This document shows, in pieces, positions 30,897 to 40,373 of a DNA stretch of 64,000 nt. Below the pieces are notes generated by a model. That model was given only the letters and a program-made list of their open reading frames with translations, was not told the DNA's origin and made no database searches. This DNA is from Desulfurococcales archaeon (GTDB lineage Archaea; Thermoproteota; Thermoprotei_A; Sulfolobales; Acidilobaceae). Within the stretch, counting starts at the first letter, position 1; each line of letters begins with the position of its first letter. The position numbers and the translations under genes are program-made. Location of the stretch: contig WANR01000050.1 in NCBI GenBank assembly GCA_015521705.1, forward strand, positions 1-64,000, written 5' to 3'.

Positions 30897-31892
30897 CTGA
30901 GGGTCATAGTCACTGGAGGGGCTGGCTTTATAGGGAGCCACTTGGTTGATAGGCTGGTTGAGGAAGGCTATCGAGTAACGGTTCTCGACAGCCTGGCGCA
31001 TAGCGTCGTAGAGCCCGAGGAGTACTGGAAGGGGCTCGGGGAGGTATCGTTTATCAAGTGCGACCTGAGAAGGCCCAGAGGCGAGTGCCTTAGATCCTTC
31101 AGGGGAGCATTCGCCGTGTTCCACTTCGCCGCGGATCCCGAGGTTAGAGCAGCCTATAGGAGGCCGGGGCAGCAGTTCGAGAACAACTTGGTTGCCACGT
31201 GGAGGGTTTTGGAGGCTTCAAGGAGGGCGGGTGTCGAGGTGTTCGTGTTCGCGAGCTCGAGCACGGTTTACGGGGATCCCAGGGAACTGCCCACGCCCGA
31301 GAGCCACCCTCTAGAGCCGATAAGTGTTTACGGGGCGACAAAGGCTGGCGGGGAGCAGCTTGTGAGAACCTACTCGCTGCTCTACGGAATGAGGGGGGCC
31401 TCACTGAGGTACGCCAACATAGTGGGGCCCAGGCTGAGGCATGGGGTTATATGGGACTTCATAGCGAAGCTGAGGAGGGATCCGCGGAGACTGGAGGTCC
31501 TGGGCGATGGGACCCAGAGGAAGAGCTACCTCTACGTGGGCGACGCTGTAGATGCAACCATGGCCGTTTACAACAAGCTGGTGCAAGAAGAGGCTGGCAA
31601 CTACGCCGTGTATAATGTAGGTAATAACGACTGGATAACGGTGAACGAGATAGCCGACATAGTGGCTAAGGTTCTCGGCCTGGAGAAGGTTGAGTACGTG
31701 TACAAGCCGTGGGGAAGGGAGGGGAGGGGATGGCCGGGAGACGTGAAGCTCATGCTCCTAGACATAAGGAAGATAACGGGAGAGACAGGCTGGAGGCCCA
31801 CGCTCACGAGCAGGGAAGCGGTTGATCTAGCAGCCAGGCACATGGCGCTGGAGGCTGCCGGCCAGCGTGGCCCAGGCCCCTCTTGGCGGTGA
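30897..31892 (+). CDS. NAD-dependent nucleotide-sugar epimerase (GalE-like) with a CTG start
   Basis: A short-chain dehydrogenase/reductase-type epimerase of about 331 residues. The dinucleotide motif TGGAGFIGSH begins four codons after a CTG at 30897. An in-frame TAG lies two codons before it, and no ATG, GTG or TTG lies between, so CTG is the most likely start. A TTG at 30942 would remove the NAD-binding loop. The catalytic YxxxK is in SVYGATKAGGEQL near residue 155, with the Ser-Thr element FASSSTVYGDP before it. It converts UDP-glucose-type sugars and may feed the glycan pathway. Its stop overlaps the start of the copper ATPase gene (GTGA). Confidence 0.85.
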   Translation: MRVIVTGGAGFIGSHLVDRLVEEGYRVTVLDSLAHSVVEPEEYWKGLGEVSFIKCDLRRPRGECLRSFRGAFAVFHFAADPEVRAAYRRPGQQFENNLVATWRVLEASRRAGVEVFVFASSSTVYGDPRELPTPESHPLEPISVYGATKAGGEQLVRTYSLLYGMRGASLRYANIVGPRLRHGVIWDFIAKLRRDPRRLEVLGDGTQRKSYLYVGDAVDATMAVYNKLVQEEAGNYAVYNVGNNDWITVNEIADIVAKVLGLEKVEYVYKPWGREGRGWPGDVKLMLLDIRKITGETGWRPTLTSREAVDLAARHMALEAAGQRGPGPSWR

Positions 31893-34135
31893 TCCGGTGT
31901 TTAACAAAAATTTTTGAACACGAGACAACATGGTACACCAAGGGATGCCTAGTGGAGGACAGTGAAAGGTATAGGGTACTCGTAGGCAAGCTCGAGGGCC
32001 TGCAATGCTCTTTCTGCGTTTCGACGATCCAGAACGCTCTCTCAAAGATACCTGGAGTCGAGGAGGTTAACGTCAGCCTGGCCCACGAGGAGGTCTACGT
32101 CAGGTATGATAGCAGGGTTGTTAGCAAGGCAAGGATCGAGGGTATCCTGGAGAAGCTGGGCTTCAAGCTTCTCGCGGGAAAGAGCGGGGCCGATAGGGAG
32201 GAGCTTCTCAGGGCTGAGAGGTCGAGACTGGTAAAGTCGGCCCTTATAAGCCTGGTTGTGGGGTCGCTGATGGCTTATATGAAGCTCTACGACGCGCCCC
32301 AGCAGGTATCCATCGCAATAGGGGTTCTGGCATTCGTAAACCTGGTAGTTCTGGGAGGCAAGTACCTCTCAATGTCACTTAATGCACTGAGAAGAGGAAT
32401 ACTTAACCAGCACGTCCTAATGACTGCAACGGCTCTCGCAGGCCTAGCCGGGGGGACTCTGGGCCTGCTCACGGATCCCGGCAGTTTTCCCCCAGGAGAG
32501 TTTTACGGCGTCACGTCGTTCGTCACCACATACCATATACTGGGGGGTTACGCTGCTGGCTACGCAAGGAAGAAGGCGTCAGACGCTATAGAGAGGCTTA
32601 GGGGGCTCCAGCCGCTCACGGCACGTGTAGTGTCAGGGGGCAGGATTGTGGAGAAGGATGTAGCCAGTGTAAGGCCTGGGGACTTGATCCTAGTCAGGCC
32701 AGGCGAGAGGATCCCCCTAGACGGGGTCATAGTTGATGGAGAGACTAGTATTGATGAAAGCATAGTGACCGGGGAATCCATGCCCGTGGATAAGAGGCCG
32801 GGTGACAGGGTTCTCGCGGGCTCCATAAACGTTACGGGAGCCGTCGTGGTAAGAGTCTCCAGGCCCCTGGGCGAGTCGTTTATAGCGAGGATAGCCCGCC
32901 ACATGGAGGAAATGAGAGGCCTCAAGCCACCCATACTACAGCTCCTAGACAGGGTTCTAGCAGTCTACGTCCCTATGGTTCTAGCAGTCTCGCTGGCGGC
33001 CCTAGCATACTGGGTAGTAGTGCCCTGGGTGCTCGGGGAAGGGCCCGAAGTTACCAGGGCTGCATTCGCATCACTCACGGTCCTCGTGATGGGTTACCCG
33101 TGCGCCTTGGGCATGTCTGTGCCCTTATCAATGATCCGGGGCGGGCAGGCAGCAGCCTTACGGGGTATACTCTTCAGGAGTAGCGAGGCATTCCACGTGC
33201 TCAGTAGCCGCGGCACCATACTCTTCGACAAGACTGGCACTCTCACTGAAGGGAGGCCTAGAGTGGAGATAGTCAGGGCCCTCGACGGCTACAGTGAGGC
33301 CGAAGTCCTGAGGATAGCAGCCTGCCTGGAGGTGTTCTCAAACCACCCCCTGGCAAGGAGTATTGTGGATGAAGCCTACGAGCGCCTGGGAATCATTGAA
33401 TGCAGGAACGTGGGTAACGTGGTTGAGCGCAGGGGGATGGGAGTTGTCGGCACGATAGAGGGCAGGAGAGCCCTTACTGGGAGAAGGGAGCTCGTAGAGG
33501 AGGAGGGCTTCACCTGGCCGGGCAAGGGCTTGGAGGATCCAGGCTTTAGGGGGTTGACAACTCTCTTCGTAGGCTTTGACGGTAGAGTTATAGGCGTTAT
33601 AGGGCTAAGCGACGGGCTCAGGAAGGGCGCTAAGGAAGCTGTCAGAGAGTTGGAATCCATGGGGTTCAGGGTGGGGATGCTGACCGGAGACTCGGAGGCC
33701 GCGGCCTCGAGGATAGCAGGGCTTCTGGGCATAGGCTTCTACAGGGCAGGGCTACTGCCAGACGGGAAGACAAGCCTTATAAGAGACCTGCAGAGAAGGG
33801 GTGAAAGAGTCGTCATGGTCGGGGACGGGATCAATGACGCTCCCTCGCTGACAGTCGCCGACATAGGCATAGCCATGGGGACGGGAGCTGATATAACGCT
33901 TGACGCCGCAGACATGGTCATAACTGACAGCAACCCCTACAAGGTCGCCGTGGCCGTTAGGATGGCTAGGAGGATGTACAGGCACACAAAGCAGAACCTG
34001 GGGATCGCTTTCAGCCTCAACGGGCTCGGCGTGCCGCTAGCATCCACGGGTCTACTACAACCCTACTGGGCAATGATCGCCATGATACTGAGCGTCACCA
34101 TGATACTGGCCAACACTTTCCTGCGAAAAATCTAG
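31889..34135 (+). CDS. copA: copper-transporting P1B-type ATPase
   Basis: About 748 residues. An N-terminal heavy-metal-associated domain holds LEGLQCSFCVSTIQNAL with the metal-binding CSFC. Membrane helices come next, then the actuator TGES block (SIVTGESMPVDKRPGDR), the transport-site YPCALGMSVP in helix 6, the phosphorylation site FDKTGTLTEG, and the hinge VGDGINDAPSL. It exports Cu+ (or Ag+) from the cytoplasm. The GTG start at 31889 overlaps the epimerase stop in the GTGA pattern; a later GTG at 31952 preceded by AGGGAT is possible. Two polar residues in the last helices support Cu specificity. Copper is needed by the oxidase in this window. Confidence 0.88.
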   Translation: MIRCLTKIFEHETTWYTKGCLVEDSERYRVLVGKLEGLQCSFCVSTIQNALSKIPGVEEVNVSLAHEEVYVRYDSRVVSKARIEGILEKLGFKLLAGKSGADREELLRAERSRLVKSALISLVVGSLMAYMKLYDAPQQVSIAIGVLAFVNLVVLGGKYLSMSLNALRRGILNQHVLMTATALAGLAGGTLGLLTDPGSFPPGEFYGVTSFVTTYHILGGYAAGYARKKASDAIERLRGLQPLTARVVSGGRIVEKDVASVRPGDLILVRPGERIPLDGVIVDGETSIDESIVTGESMPVDKRPGDRVLAGSINVTGAVVVRVSRPLGESFIARIARHMEEMRGLKPPILQLLDRVLAVYVPMVLAVSLAALAYWVVVPWVLGEGPEVTRAAFASLTVLVMGYPCALGMSVPLSMIRGGQAAALRGILFRSSEAFHVLSSRGTILFDKTGTLTEGRPRVEIVRALDGYSEAEVLRIAACLEVFSNHPLARSIVDEAYERLGIIECRNVGNVVERRGMGVVGTIEGRRALTGRRELVEEEGFTWPGKGLEDPGFRGLTTLFVGFDGRVIGVIGLSDGLRKGAKEAVRELESMGFRVGMLTGDSEAAASRIAGLLGIGFYRAGLLPDGKTSLIRDLQRRGERVVMVGDGINDAPSLTVADIGIAMGTGADITLDAADMVITDSNPYKVAVAVRMARRMYRHTKQNLGIAFSLNGLGVPLASTGLLQPYWAMIAMILSVTMILANTFLRKI

Positions 34136-34230
34136 CACGGCCAGGGGACAAGAGCCGCCACGACCATCGAAGAGCTTGGGGGATGCTAGACGCTGTAGCC
34201 AAAAACTGGTGGCTGCGGAGCCCGTTCTTC

Positions 34231-36651
34231 CTAGGGCTCGACCCCCTTCTCTAGGAGAATCCTTCTCTCAACGCTGGCCACGAGTCTCCTAACGTTTATC
34301 ACGGCATCCGGGTTCACGCTTATCGAATCAATACCCTTCCTTACAAGGAACTCTACTATCTCGGGATAGATGCTTGGCGCCTGCCCGCAGATGCTAGAGG
34401 AGATCCCGTGCCTCTTGGCTGTCCTGATAACCGTCTCTATGGCCCTGAGAACAGCCGGATCCCTCTCGTCGAAATAGCCCATCTTCGCCAGCAACCCGCT
34501 GTCCCTGTCTGCCCCTAGGACTAGCTGGGTCAGGTCGTTTGAGCCTATACTGAAGCCGTCGACCATCTTAGCGAACTCGTCAGCGAGGAAGACTGTGCTG
34601 GGCACCTCCACCATGATCCAGACCTTGAAGTCCTGGTTCCTCTTGAGTCCCTCTTCCTCCATTATCCCCAGGGCCCTCTCTAGCTCCCACGTCGTCCTGA
34701 CGAAGGGGAACATTACCCACACATTCTTGAGCCCCCACTCTTCCCTAACCTTCCTGACAGCCCTGACCTCGAGCCTGAACGCCGGCTCGTACTTGCCCGA
34801 AATGTAGCGTGAGACACCCCTCCAGCCTATCATGGGGTTCCTCTCGTCTATCTCGTACTTCTCGCCGCCTCTCAGCTTCCTGTACTCATTGGTCTTGAAA
34901 TCGCTGAACCTGACAACTACAGGCCTTGGGTATATGGCCGAGGCAACTCTGGCTATGCCCTCGGCTAGCTTGTCTATGAAGTAGACGCCCCTCCCCTGGT
35001 CTATCAGATATAGGGGGTGATAGCCTATCCAGCTGGATATGATGAACTCTATCCTCATTAAGCCTATGCCGTCAAAGGGTAGCGTGGAGTACCTGTCTAT
35101 CTCCTCTGGCTGGCCAAGGTTCATGTAGATCTTTGTGGCTGTCACGGGGTACACGTTCAGCAGTAGCTCCGCCGGGGCGCCGACGCTTCTCGCGGGCTCC
35201 TCCTTCTTAGCCTCCACTTCTCCATAGTAGACGACGCCTTTGGAGCCGTCAACCGTTACAACCATGCCGTCGCCCAGCTTCTTGGTGGCCTCACCTGTTC
35301 CTACGACAGCGGGTATGCCTAGTTCCCTGGCTACAATAGCTGCGTGGGCCGTCACGCCTCCTTCATCGGTTACTATGGCTGAGGCTAGCTTCATGTAGGG
35401 GACCCAGTCTGGATCCGTCATTCTAGTGACTAGCACGTCCCCCTTCTCCATCTTAGAAGCGGCCTCCTCCACAGATAGGGCCACCTTTACCCTACCCCTA
35501 GCTGTACCGGGGCTCGCTGGTATACCTCTCACGAGAACCTCTCCGACAGACGGCTTCTCTCTGGGCTCCTCCCTTCTCTCTACCTCAGTCCTCGACCACA
35601 CTGTCTCGGGCCTGGCCTGCACAAGGAATATGTTGTTGGGAGGCTTCACGTCAGCGTCGATCGCCCATTCTATGTCGACGGGCTTGCCGAAGCTCTCCTC
35701 GACTCTAAGAGCGAGCTTCGCCAGGGCCTTAACCTCTTCTGCAGCCAGCGATGGCTTATCTGGGCTTATGCCGTGCTCCCGGATCAGCTTTGCTATAGAG
35801 GGATGCCTCTTACCCAGCTCCTCCAGCTCTTCCTCGGTTTCCGGGATGACTACCTCGACGTTCGAGGCTGCTTGTGCATCGTAGAAGAGGGCCTTCCTCT
35901 TCCTGGCTATCTTTTCCTCGAGGATCTCTAGGGACTCCTTGGACACGACGAACGTGTCCGGGGTGATCCTGCCAGCTACTACGAGCTCCCCCAGCCCCCA
36001 CGAGGACTCTATAATGATCTTGTCCTTCTCGCCCGTAACAGGGTGTATTGTGAAAGCCACACCGCTACTCCTGCTATTAACCATTTTCTGGACAACAACA
36101 GCCATGTAAGCGGCCTCGTGATCTATGTTCATAGAGTCCCTATAGCTGAGAGCCCTTGCCGTCCAGAGGCTGGCCCACGCAGACTTTATGCTCTCCAGAA
36201 CCTCCTCCACACCGCTAACGTTCAAGAAGGTTTCCTGCTGCCCAGCAAAGCTCGCCTCGGGCAAGTCCTCCAGCGTGGCGCTACTCCTTACAGCCACTCT
36301 GGGACTACTTATTCCAATTAACCCCTCTAATTTCCTATATGCAGATTCTATCTGTGACCTAATCTTATAGGGGATAGAAGCCCTCTTAAACTTACTCCTA
36401 ATAAGCTCGCTGGCCCTCCTATACTCCTCAGGGCGCCCACTCTTTATCTCCTCCTCAAGCACGTACTTAATATAACCCGCTATGCCAGTCTCCAACACGA
36501 ACTGAGCGTAAGCCTCGCTGGTTACAACAAAACCGGGAGGCACAGGTATCCCGTTCCTAATCATTAGGGCCAAACCAAGGGCTTTGCCACCCACGAGCGA
36601 GTGCATCTCAGGAGTAATCTCGTCTAGCCACAAAATGAACTTCTGCGCCAA
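34231..36651 (-). CDS. ppsA: phosphoenolpyruvate synthase
   Basis: An 806-residue enzyme with the three PEP synthase parts in order. The N-terminal ATP-grasp-like domain has GGKALGLALMIRNGIPVPPG and RSSATLEDLPEASFAGQQET. The central mobile phosphohistidine domain has TDEGGVTAHAAIVARELGIP with the catalytic His. The C-terminal PEP/pyruvate barrel has FSIGSNDLTQLVLGADRDSG and the SSICGQAPS Cys loop. It makes PEP from pyruvate, ATP and water for gluconeogenesis. The direction is uncertain in some hyperthermophiles. Length and motifs are normal. An AT-rich TATA-like CTATTTAAAT on the minus strand about 40 bp upstream probably drives it. Confidence 0.93.
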   Translation of the reverse strand: MAQKFILWLDEITPEMHSLVGGKALGLALMIRNGIPVPPGFVVTSEAYAQFVLETGIAGYIKYVLEEEIKSGRPEEYRRASELIRSKFKRASIPYKIRSQIESAYRKLEGLIGISSPRVAVRSSATLEDLPEASFAGQQETFLNVSGVEEVLESIKSAWASLWTARALSYRDSMNIDHEAAYMAVVVQKMVNSRSSGVAFTIHPVTGEKDKIIIESSWGLGELVVAGRITPDTFVVSKESLEILEEKIARKRKALFYDAQAASNVEVVIPETEEELEELGKRHPSIAKLIREHGISPDKPSLAAEEVKALAKLALRVEESFGKPVDIEWAIDADVKPPNNIFLVQARPETVWSRTEVERREEPREKPSVGEVLVRGIPASPGTARGRVKVALSVEEAASKMEKGDVLVTRMTDPDWVPYMKLASAIVTDEGGVTAHAAIVARELGIPAVVGTGEATKKLGDGMVVTVDGSKGVVYYGEVEAKKEEPARSVGAPAELLLNVYPVTATKIYMNLGQPEEIDRYSTLPFDGIGLMRIEFIISSWIGYHPLYLIDQGRGVYFIDKLAEGIARVASAIYPRPVVVRFSDFKTNEYRKLRGGEKYEIDERNPMIGWRGVSRYISGKYEPAFRLEVRAVRKVREEWGLKNVWVMFPFVRTTWELERALGIMEEEGLKRNQDFKVWIMVEVPSTVFLADEFAKMVDGFSIGSNDLTQLVLGADRDSGLLAKMGYFDERDPAVLRAIETVIRTAKRHGISSSICGQAPSIYPEIVEFLVRKGIDSISVNPDAVINVRRLVASVERRILLEKGVEP

Positions 36652-37072
36652 GAGGACACACCACTACTATAAGTTGTTGAGGGGTAATTTAAATAGATCC
36701 ATTGAAACACCTATATACTCACATACCAAACCTAGCCATAAGCGTCGCTAGGCCAAAGGGAAAGAGAATCTTTACAGCACGGAGAAACAAGTTAAACAAT
36801 AGAGTGAAGAAAAGGCAGAAGACATGTGAGGTATTGTCCTGCTTTATGACTATAGCTCTATAAAGTGGTACAAGGAGAGATCCACAGCTAGGCCAGGCTA
36901 TTACACGAATGACACGACGCCAGGCACGGGTCATTCAGGAGCGGCCAAGACTTGGAGGTAGTCCTTCCTTTTAACGGTTTAAATTTGGTTTAAATTTAAG
37001 ATAAAAACCGTATGCGGCATAGTACAGTGCCGTGGAGCCTTTATAGCACAGTAGCTGGCGGGTGCAGCTGCT
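36652..37072. other. 421-bp intergenic region between ppsA and thrC
   Basis: It holds the divergent promoters: a TATA-like stretch for ppsA near 36683-36695 and, near the other end, the tandem repeat at 36976-36997 followed by an AT-rich element before thrC. A 71-codon frame at 36719-36934 (minus) has no support. No RNA gene or mobile element is visible. Confidence 0.6.
36976..36997. promoter_or_regulatory. tandem 11-bp repeat GGTTTAAATTT upstream of thrC
   Basis: Two perfect copies (36976-36986, 36987-36997) spaced exactly 11 bp lie 76-97 bp upstream of the thrC start. One helical turn apart, they would face the same side of the DNA, as for an operator; the TTTAAATT core may also serve as TATA box. 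Confidence 0.5.
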
Positions 37073-38080
37073 ATGCCGTGGAGGCTTCGGTGCCCTAAAT
37101 GTGGCTATGCCAGCCGGGAAGAAAGCTATGTCCATAAATGTCCACAGTGCGGCAGTCCTATGGATCTGGAGGGCGAGCTACCGTCGCCCGGAAGCCCCCT
37201 TCTAGGAGAAGGCAACACGCCTCTAGTCGAGGAGGAGTATAGAGGGTCTAGGGTCTTCCTTAAGCTGGAATACTTGAACCCCACTGGCAGCTTCAAGGAT
37301 AGGGGATCTAGCCTCTCGGTGTACCTGGCTAGGATGCTTGGGTATAGGTGTGTGGTGGAGGATTCCAGCGGGAATACCGGCATATCGGTGGCGGCGTACT
37401 CTTCCCACATGGGCTTGAACCCTGTAATAGTGGTGCCCAGGCACGCCTCGCCCTCTAAGAAGTCGCTGATAAGGCTGCTCGGAGCCGAGGTGGTTGAGGC
37501 CGGTGATAGGGCTGAAGCCGCTGTCACGGCTGAAGGTAGGGCTTCTGAGTGCTTCTATGTATCCCACGCCACGAGCCCCGTATTCATCGAAGGGGTCTCG
37601 AGCCTGGCCCTAGAGATCCCGGAGCACCTGAGAAAGCTCCCCATAATAGTCCCCGTCTCTAGCGGCACGCTACTCCTCGGGCTGGCGCGTGGCCTAGAAA
37701 GGCTGGGTGAGAAGCCAAACCTTATAGCCGTCCAATCCAGCGAGGCTGCCTCGCTAGAAGGCAGAGTCCCGGTGCTGGGCAGGATAGGGGGTCCCTCGTC
37801 CAGGCTCGCCGATGCCCTGGTTTACAAGGATCCGCCGAGAATAGAGGAAATGGGGGGCGTAGCCTCGGGGCTCGTGATCGTGGGTGACAAGGCTATAATA
37901 GAGGCCCTGAGGGATCTCCTAGGTAGGGGCTACATAGTCGAACCTTCCTCGGCAGCGGCCTGGGCTGCTTACAAGCACCTCAAAGAAAGAGGAGTCGTGG
38001 GGGACGCTATCGTGCTACTGACAGGGTCTGGCCTGAAATATGTGGGAGAGCTGGGCACAATCGTGGGAGGGCAAGCCTAA
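37073..38080 (+). CDS. thrC: threonine synthase-like PLP enzyme
   Basis: A 335-residue fold-type II PLP enzyme. A zinc-ribbon-like N-terminus (LRCPKCGYASREE, then HKCPQCGSPMDLEG) holds four Cys in CxxC pairs. The PLP Lys is in LNPTGSFKDRGSSLSV near residue 74, VEDSSGNTGISVAAYSSHMG has the Asn-containing loop, and VSSGTLLLGLARGLE the glycine loop. It converts O-phosphohomoserine to threonine. The size is close to that of the short archaeal threonine synthases, although related enzymes such as cysteate or cysteine synthase cannot be fully excluded. An ATG start at 37073 follows the repeat-containing promoter. The next gene is a TatD-like hydrolase about 40 bp downstream. Confidence 0.85.
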   Translation: MPWRLRCPKCGYASREESYVHKCPQCGSPMDLEGELPSPGSPLLGEGNTPLVEEEYRGSRVFLKLEYLNPTGSFKDRGSSLSVYLARMLGYRCVVEDSSGNTGISVAAYSSHMGLNPVIVVPRHASPSKKSLIRLLGAEVVEAGDRAEAAVTAEGRASECFYVSHATSPVFIEGVSSLALEIPEHLRKLPIIVPVSSGTLLLGLARGLERLGEKPNLIAVQSSEAASLEGRVPVLGRIGGPSSRLADALVYKDPPRIEEMGGVASGLVIVGDKAIIEALRDLLGRGYIVEPSSAAAWAAYKHLKERGVVGDAIVLLTGSGLKYVGELGTIVGGQA

Positions 38081-38123
38081 TCACGCTTCCGGCCCTCCAT
38101 ACTGCAAGGGGGAGGCTTCAGGC

Positions 38124-38861
38124 ATGGTGCCCGTAGTAGACATGCATGCACACCTTTACGAGTTCGGGGAGACCGAGGTTGCTAGAATCCTCGAGGCTGA
38201 CAGAGGCATGACTATAGTAGCTGTCAGCGACGACCTTGAATCGCTCGAGAAGACCATAACGCTACACGAGAGGTTCGGTGACAGGATCATACCATGCGCG
38301 GGCTTCCATCCCTGGAGTATAGGGGAGAAAAGCCTCTCTGAGATAGACGAGATCCTAAGAGCAGCCTCGCGCTACGGGGTGAAGTGCGTGGGGGAGGTGG
38401 GGCTGGATAGGAGATTCGTGGACCACACACGGTGGAACACACAGATCTTCGTTTTCTCGAGGTTCCTTGAAACCGCTAGGGAACTTGATGCCATGGTGAA
38501 CATACACTCGGTCGACGCCTGGAGGAAAACCCTCTCCATGCTGGTAGAAGCGGGAGTTACAAGGGCCGTGTTCCACTGGTACACGGGGCCCGCGGACCTT
38601 CTCCCCCTGATGAAGGAGCATGGCTACATGGTGTCTATAAACCCGGCTGTTAGGATCCAGGAAAAACACATGCGCATCGCTCTGGCCGTCGACGGGGACC
38701 AGGTAGTTTTCGAGAGCGACGGCCCATATAACTATAGAGGGCTAAAACTGAGCCCACTCATGGTGAGGGAAACCATCAGGCTGGTAGCTGAAAAGAGGGG
38801 AGAAGACCCTCAAATACTGGCGGAAAAGGCTCTGAGTAACAGTTGGAAGCTGCTACGGTAG
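38124..38861 (+). CDS. TatD-like metal-dependent hydrolase
   Basis: A 245-residue TIM-barrel hydrolase. The metal-binding HxH is in VVDMHAHLYEFG near residue 7. The Glu of GEVGLDRRFVD is near residue 89, HSVDAW and HWYTGPADLL supply further His, and FESDGPYN the final Asp. This set is the TatD DNase/amidohydrolase pattern. I chose the ATG at 38124 because AAGGGGGAGG lies just upstream and a longer form would overlap thrC. TatD proteins act as 3'-5' exonucleases, but some archaeal relatives may have other hydrolase roles. The gene follows thrC by 43 bp and probably shares its transcript. Confidence 0.82.
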   Translation: MVPVVDMHAHLYEFGETEVARILEADRGMTIVAVSDDLESLEKTITLHERFGDRIIPCAGFHPWSIGEKSLSEIDEILRAASRYGVKCVGEVGLDRRFVDHTRWNTQIFVFSRFLETARELDAMVNIHSVDAWRKTLSMLVEAGVTRAVFHWYTGPADLLPLMKEHGYMVSINPAVRIQEKHMRIALAVDGDQVVFESDGPYNYRGLKLSPLMVRETIRLVAEKRGEDPQILAEKALSNSWKLLR

Positions 38862-38922
38862 CCTGCAAGAAGCCCTATAACTGGTAGCGTGCCACGTTGC
38901 GCCCCTAAATATGGAATAATGC

Positions 38923-38928
38923 TTTTAT
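38923..38928 (+). promoter_or_regulatory. TATA box of the trpB2 gene
   Basis: TTTATA in the context GCTTTTATACCC lies about 60 bp upstream of the ATG at 38985. It falls inside any longer reading frame starting at 38889, which argues against that start. Confidence 0.5.
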
Positions 38929-38984
38929 ACCCCCAGGCATTCCAACCAATAGCGTGTCTCGTAGGTGGGCGTGATGGAGCGCCA

Positions 38985-40343
38985 ATGGATGTAGGGGGGC
39001 TCAGGTTTGATCTGAGCCCTGAAGAGGTTCCCCGTTCCTGGTACAATATACTCCCAGACCTCCCCGAAAAGGTTCCTCCACCCCTCGACCCCAAGACTAG
39101 AGAGCCCGTGGATCCCAAACTCCTGGAGAGGCTCTTCGCCCGAGAGCTGGTTAGGCAAGAGGTTTCCATGGAGAGGTATATAAGCATCCCGCCGGCCATC
39201 GTCAGGGGCCTCGTGGAGTTCGCCAGGAGGCCGACCCCGCTCTTCAGAGCTAAGAGGCTTGAGAAGTACCTAGGAACGCCAGCCGAGATCTATTATAAGT
39301 ATGAGGGGGCAACAGTGACTGGAAGCCACAAGATAAACACAGCCCTAGCACAGGCGTACTATAACAAGGAGCAGGGCGTGGAGAGGCTCGTAACAGAGAC
39401 TGGGGCCGGCCAGTGGGGGTCCGCCCTCTCGGCAGCGGGGGCCTACTACGGGCTGAAGGTTAGGGTCTTCATGACACGTAGTAGCTATAGGCAGAAACCG
39501 TACAGGCGCACCCTTATGGAGCTCTATGGAGCGGAGGTCTTCGCTAGCCCGAGCGATAAGACTAGAGTCGGGAGGACGTTCCTGAAGGAGGATCCAGAGC
39601 ATCCGGGGAGCCTGGGTATAGCTATAAGCGAGGCCATAGAAGACGTGCTCTCCGACGAAAAGGCTAGATACTCTCTGGGAAGCGTTCTAAACCACGTGCT
39701 ACTCCACCAGACGGTTATAGGGCTAGAGGCCAAGAAGCAGCTCGACGAGGCCGGAGTGTATCCTGACGTGTTGATTGGGTGCGCAGGAGGGGGCAGCAAC
39801 TTTGCAGGCTTCACTTACCCCTTCGTCGCGGACAGGCTAACTGGGAGAAGCAACTCCAGGTTCATAGCAGTAGAGCCTAAAGCCAGCCCCTCGATGACCC
39901 GAGGCCTGTACACGTACGACTACGGGGACACAGGCAGGCTGACACCTCTCATAAAGATGCACACGGTGGGCCACGAATACAAGGTGCCACCCATACATGC
40001 TGGCGGCCTCAGGTACCATGGCATAGCGCCGACGCTTAGCATCCTGGTGAACCATGGAGTGGTGGAGGCCAGGGCCTACCACCAGACTGAGGTCTTCGAA
40101 GCAGCCAGCCTCTTCGCTAGAATAGAGGGAATAGTCGTGGCCCCGGAGACTGCCCATGCCGTGAAGGCAGCCATAGACGAGGCCCTGAAGGCGAAGGAGG
40201 AGGGTAAGAGGACTGTTATAGCGTTCAACCTGAGCGGCCACGGCCTACTGGACCTCCAGGGCTACCAGGAGTACCTAGACGGTAGGCTCGAGGATTACGA
40301 GCCTAGCGAGCTACCCATTTATAGGCACGCGAGGGATAGCTAG
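38985..40343 (+). CDS. trpB2: tryptophan synthase beta chain, TrpB2 type
   Basis: A protein of 452 residues, longer than TrpB1 (about 400) and typical of TrpB2. The N-terminal extension ([20 protein letters not shown]) is a TrpB2 hallmark. The PLP Lys is in [19 protein letters not shown] near residue 115, [12 protein letters not shown] has the catalytic Glu, and [15 protein letters not shown] binds the cofactor phosphate. It condenses indole with serine to make tryptophan. TrpB2 enzymes often work without a TrpA partner, and none is nearby. The start was taken at ATG 38985, downstream of a TATA box. It lies 30 bp before a serA-type gene, which links it to serine supply. Confidence 0.92.
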   Translation: MDVGGLRFDLSPEEVPRSWYNILPDLPEKVPPPLDPKTREPVDPKLLERLFARELVRQEVSMERYISIPPAIVRGLVEFARRPTPLFRAKRLEKYLGTPAEIYYKYEGATVTGSHKINTALAQAYYNKEQGVERLVTETGAGQWGSALSAAGAYYGLKVRVFMTRSSYRQKPYRRTLMELYGAEVFASPSDKTRVGRTFLKEDPEHPGSLGIAISEAIEDVLSDEKARYSLGSVLNHVLLHQTVIGLEAKKQLDEAGVYPDVLIGCAGGGSNFAGFTYPFVADRLTGRSNSRFIAVEPKASPSMTRGLYTYDYGDTGRLTPLIKMHTVGHEYKVPPIHAGGLRYHGIAPTLSILVNHGVVEARAYHQTEVFEAASLFARIEGIVVAPETAHAVKAAIDEALKAKEEGKRTVIAFNLSGHGLLDLQGYQEYLDGRLEDYEPSELPIYRHARDS

Positions 40344-40373
40344 AATCGCGGCTGCAACGCTGAAGGGATAGCC

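Noticed and set aside
36719-36934. A 71-codon minus-strand frame between ppsA and thrC
   Set aside because: It has a hydrophobic stretch but no ribosome site, promoter or known family, and it ends in the ppsA promoter region. Chance is the simpler explanation.
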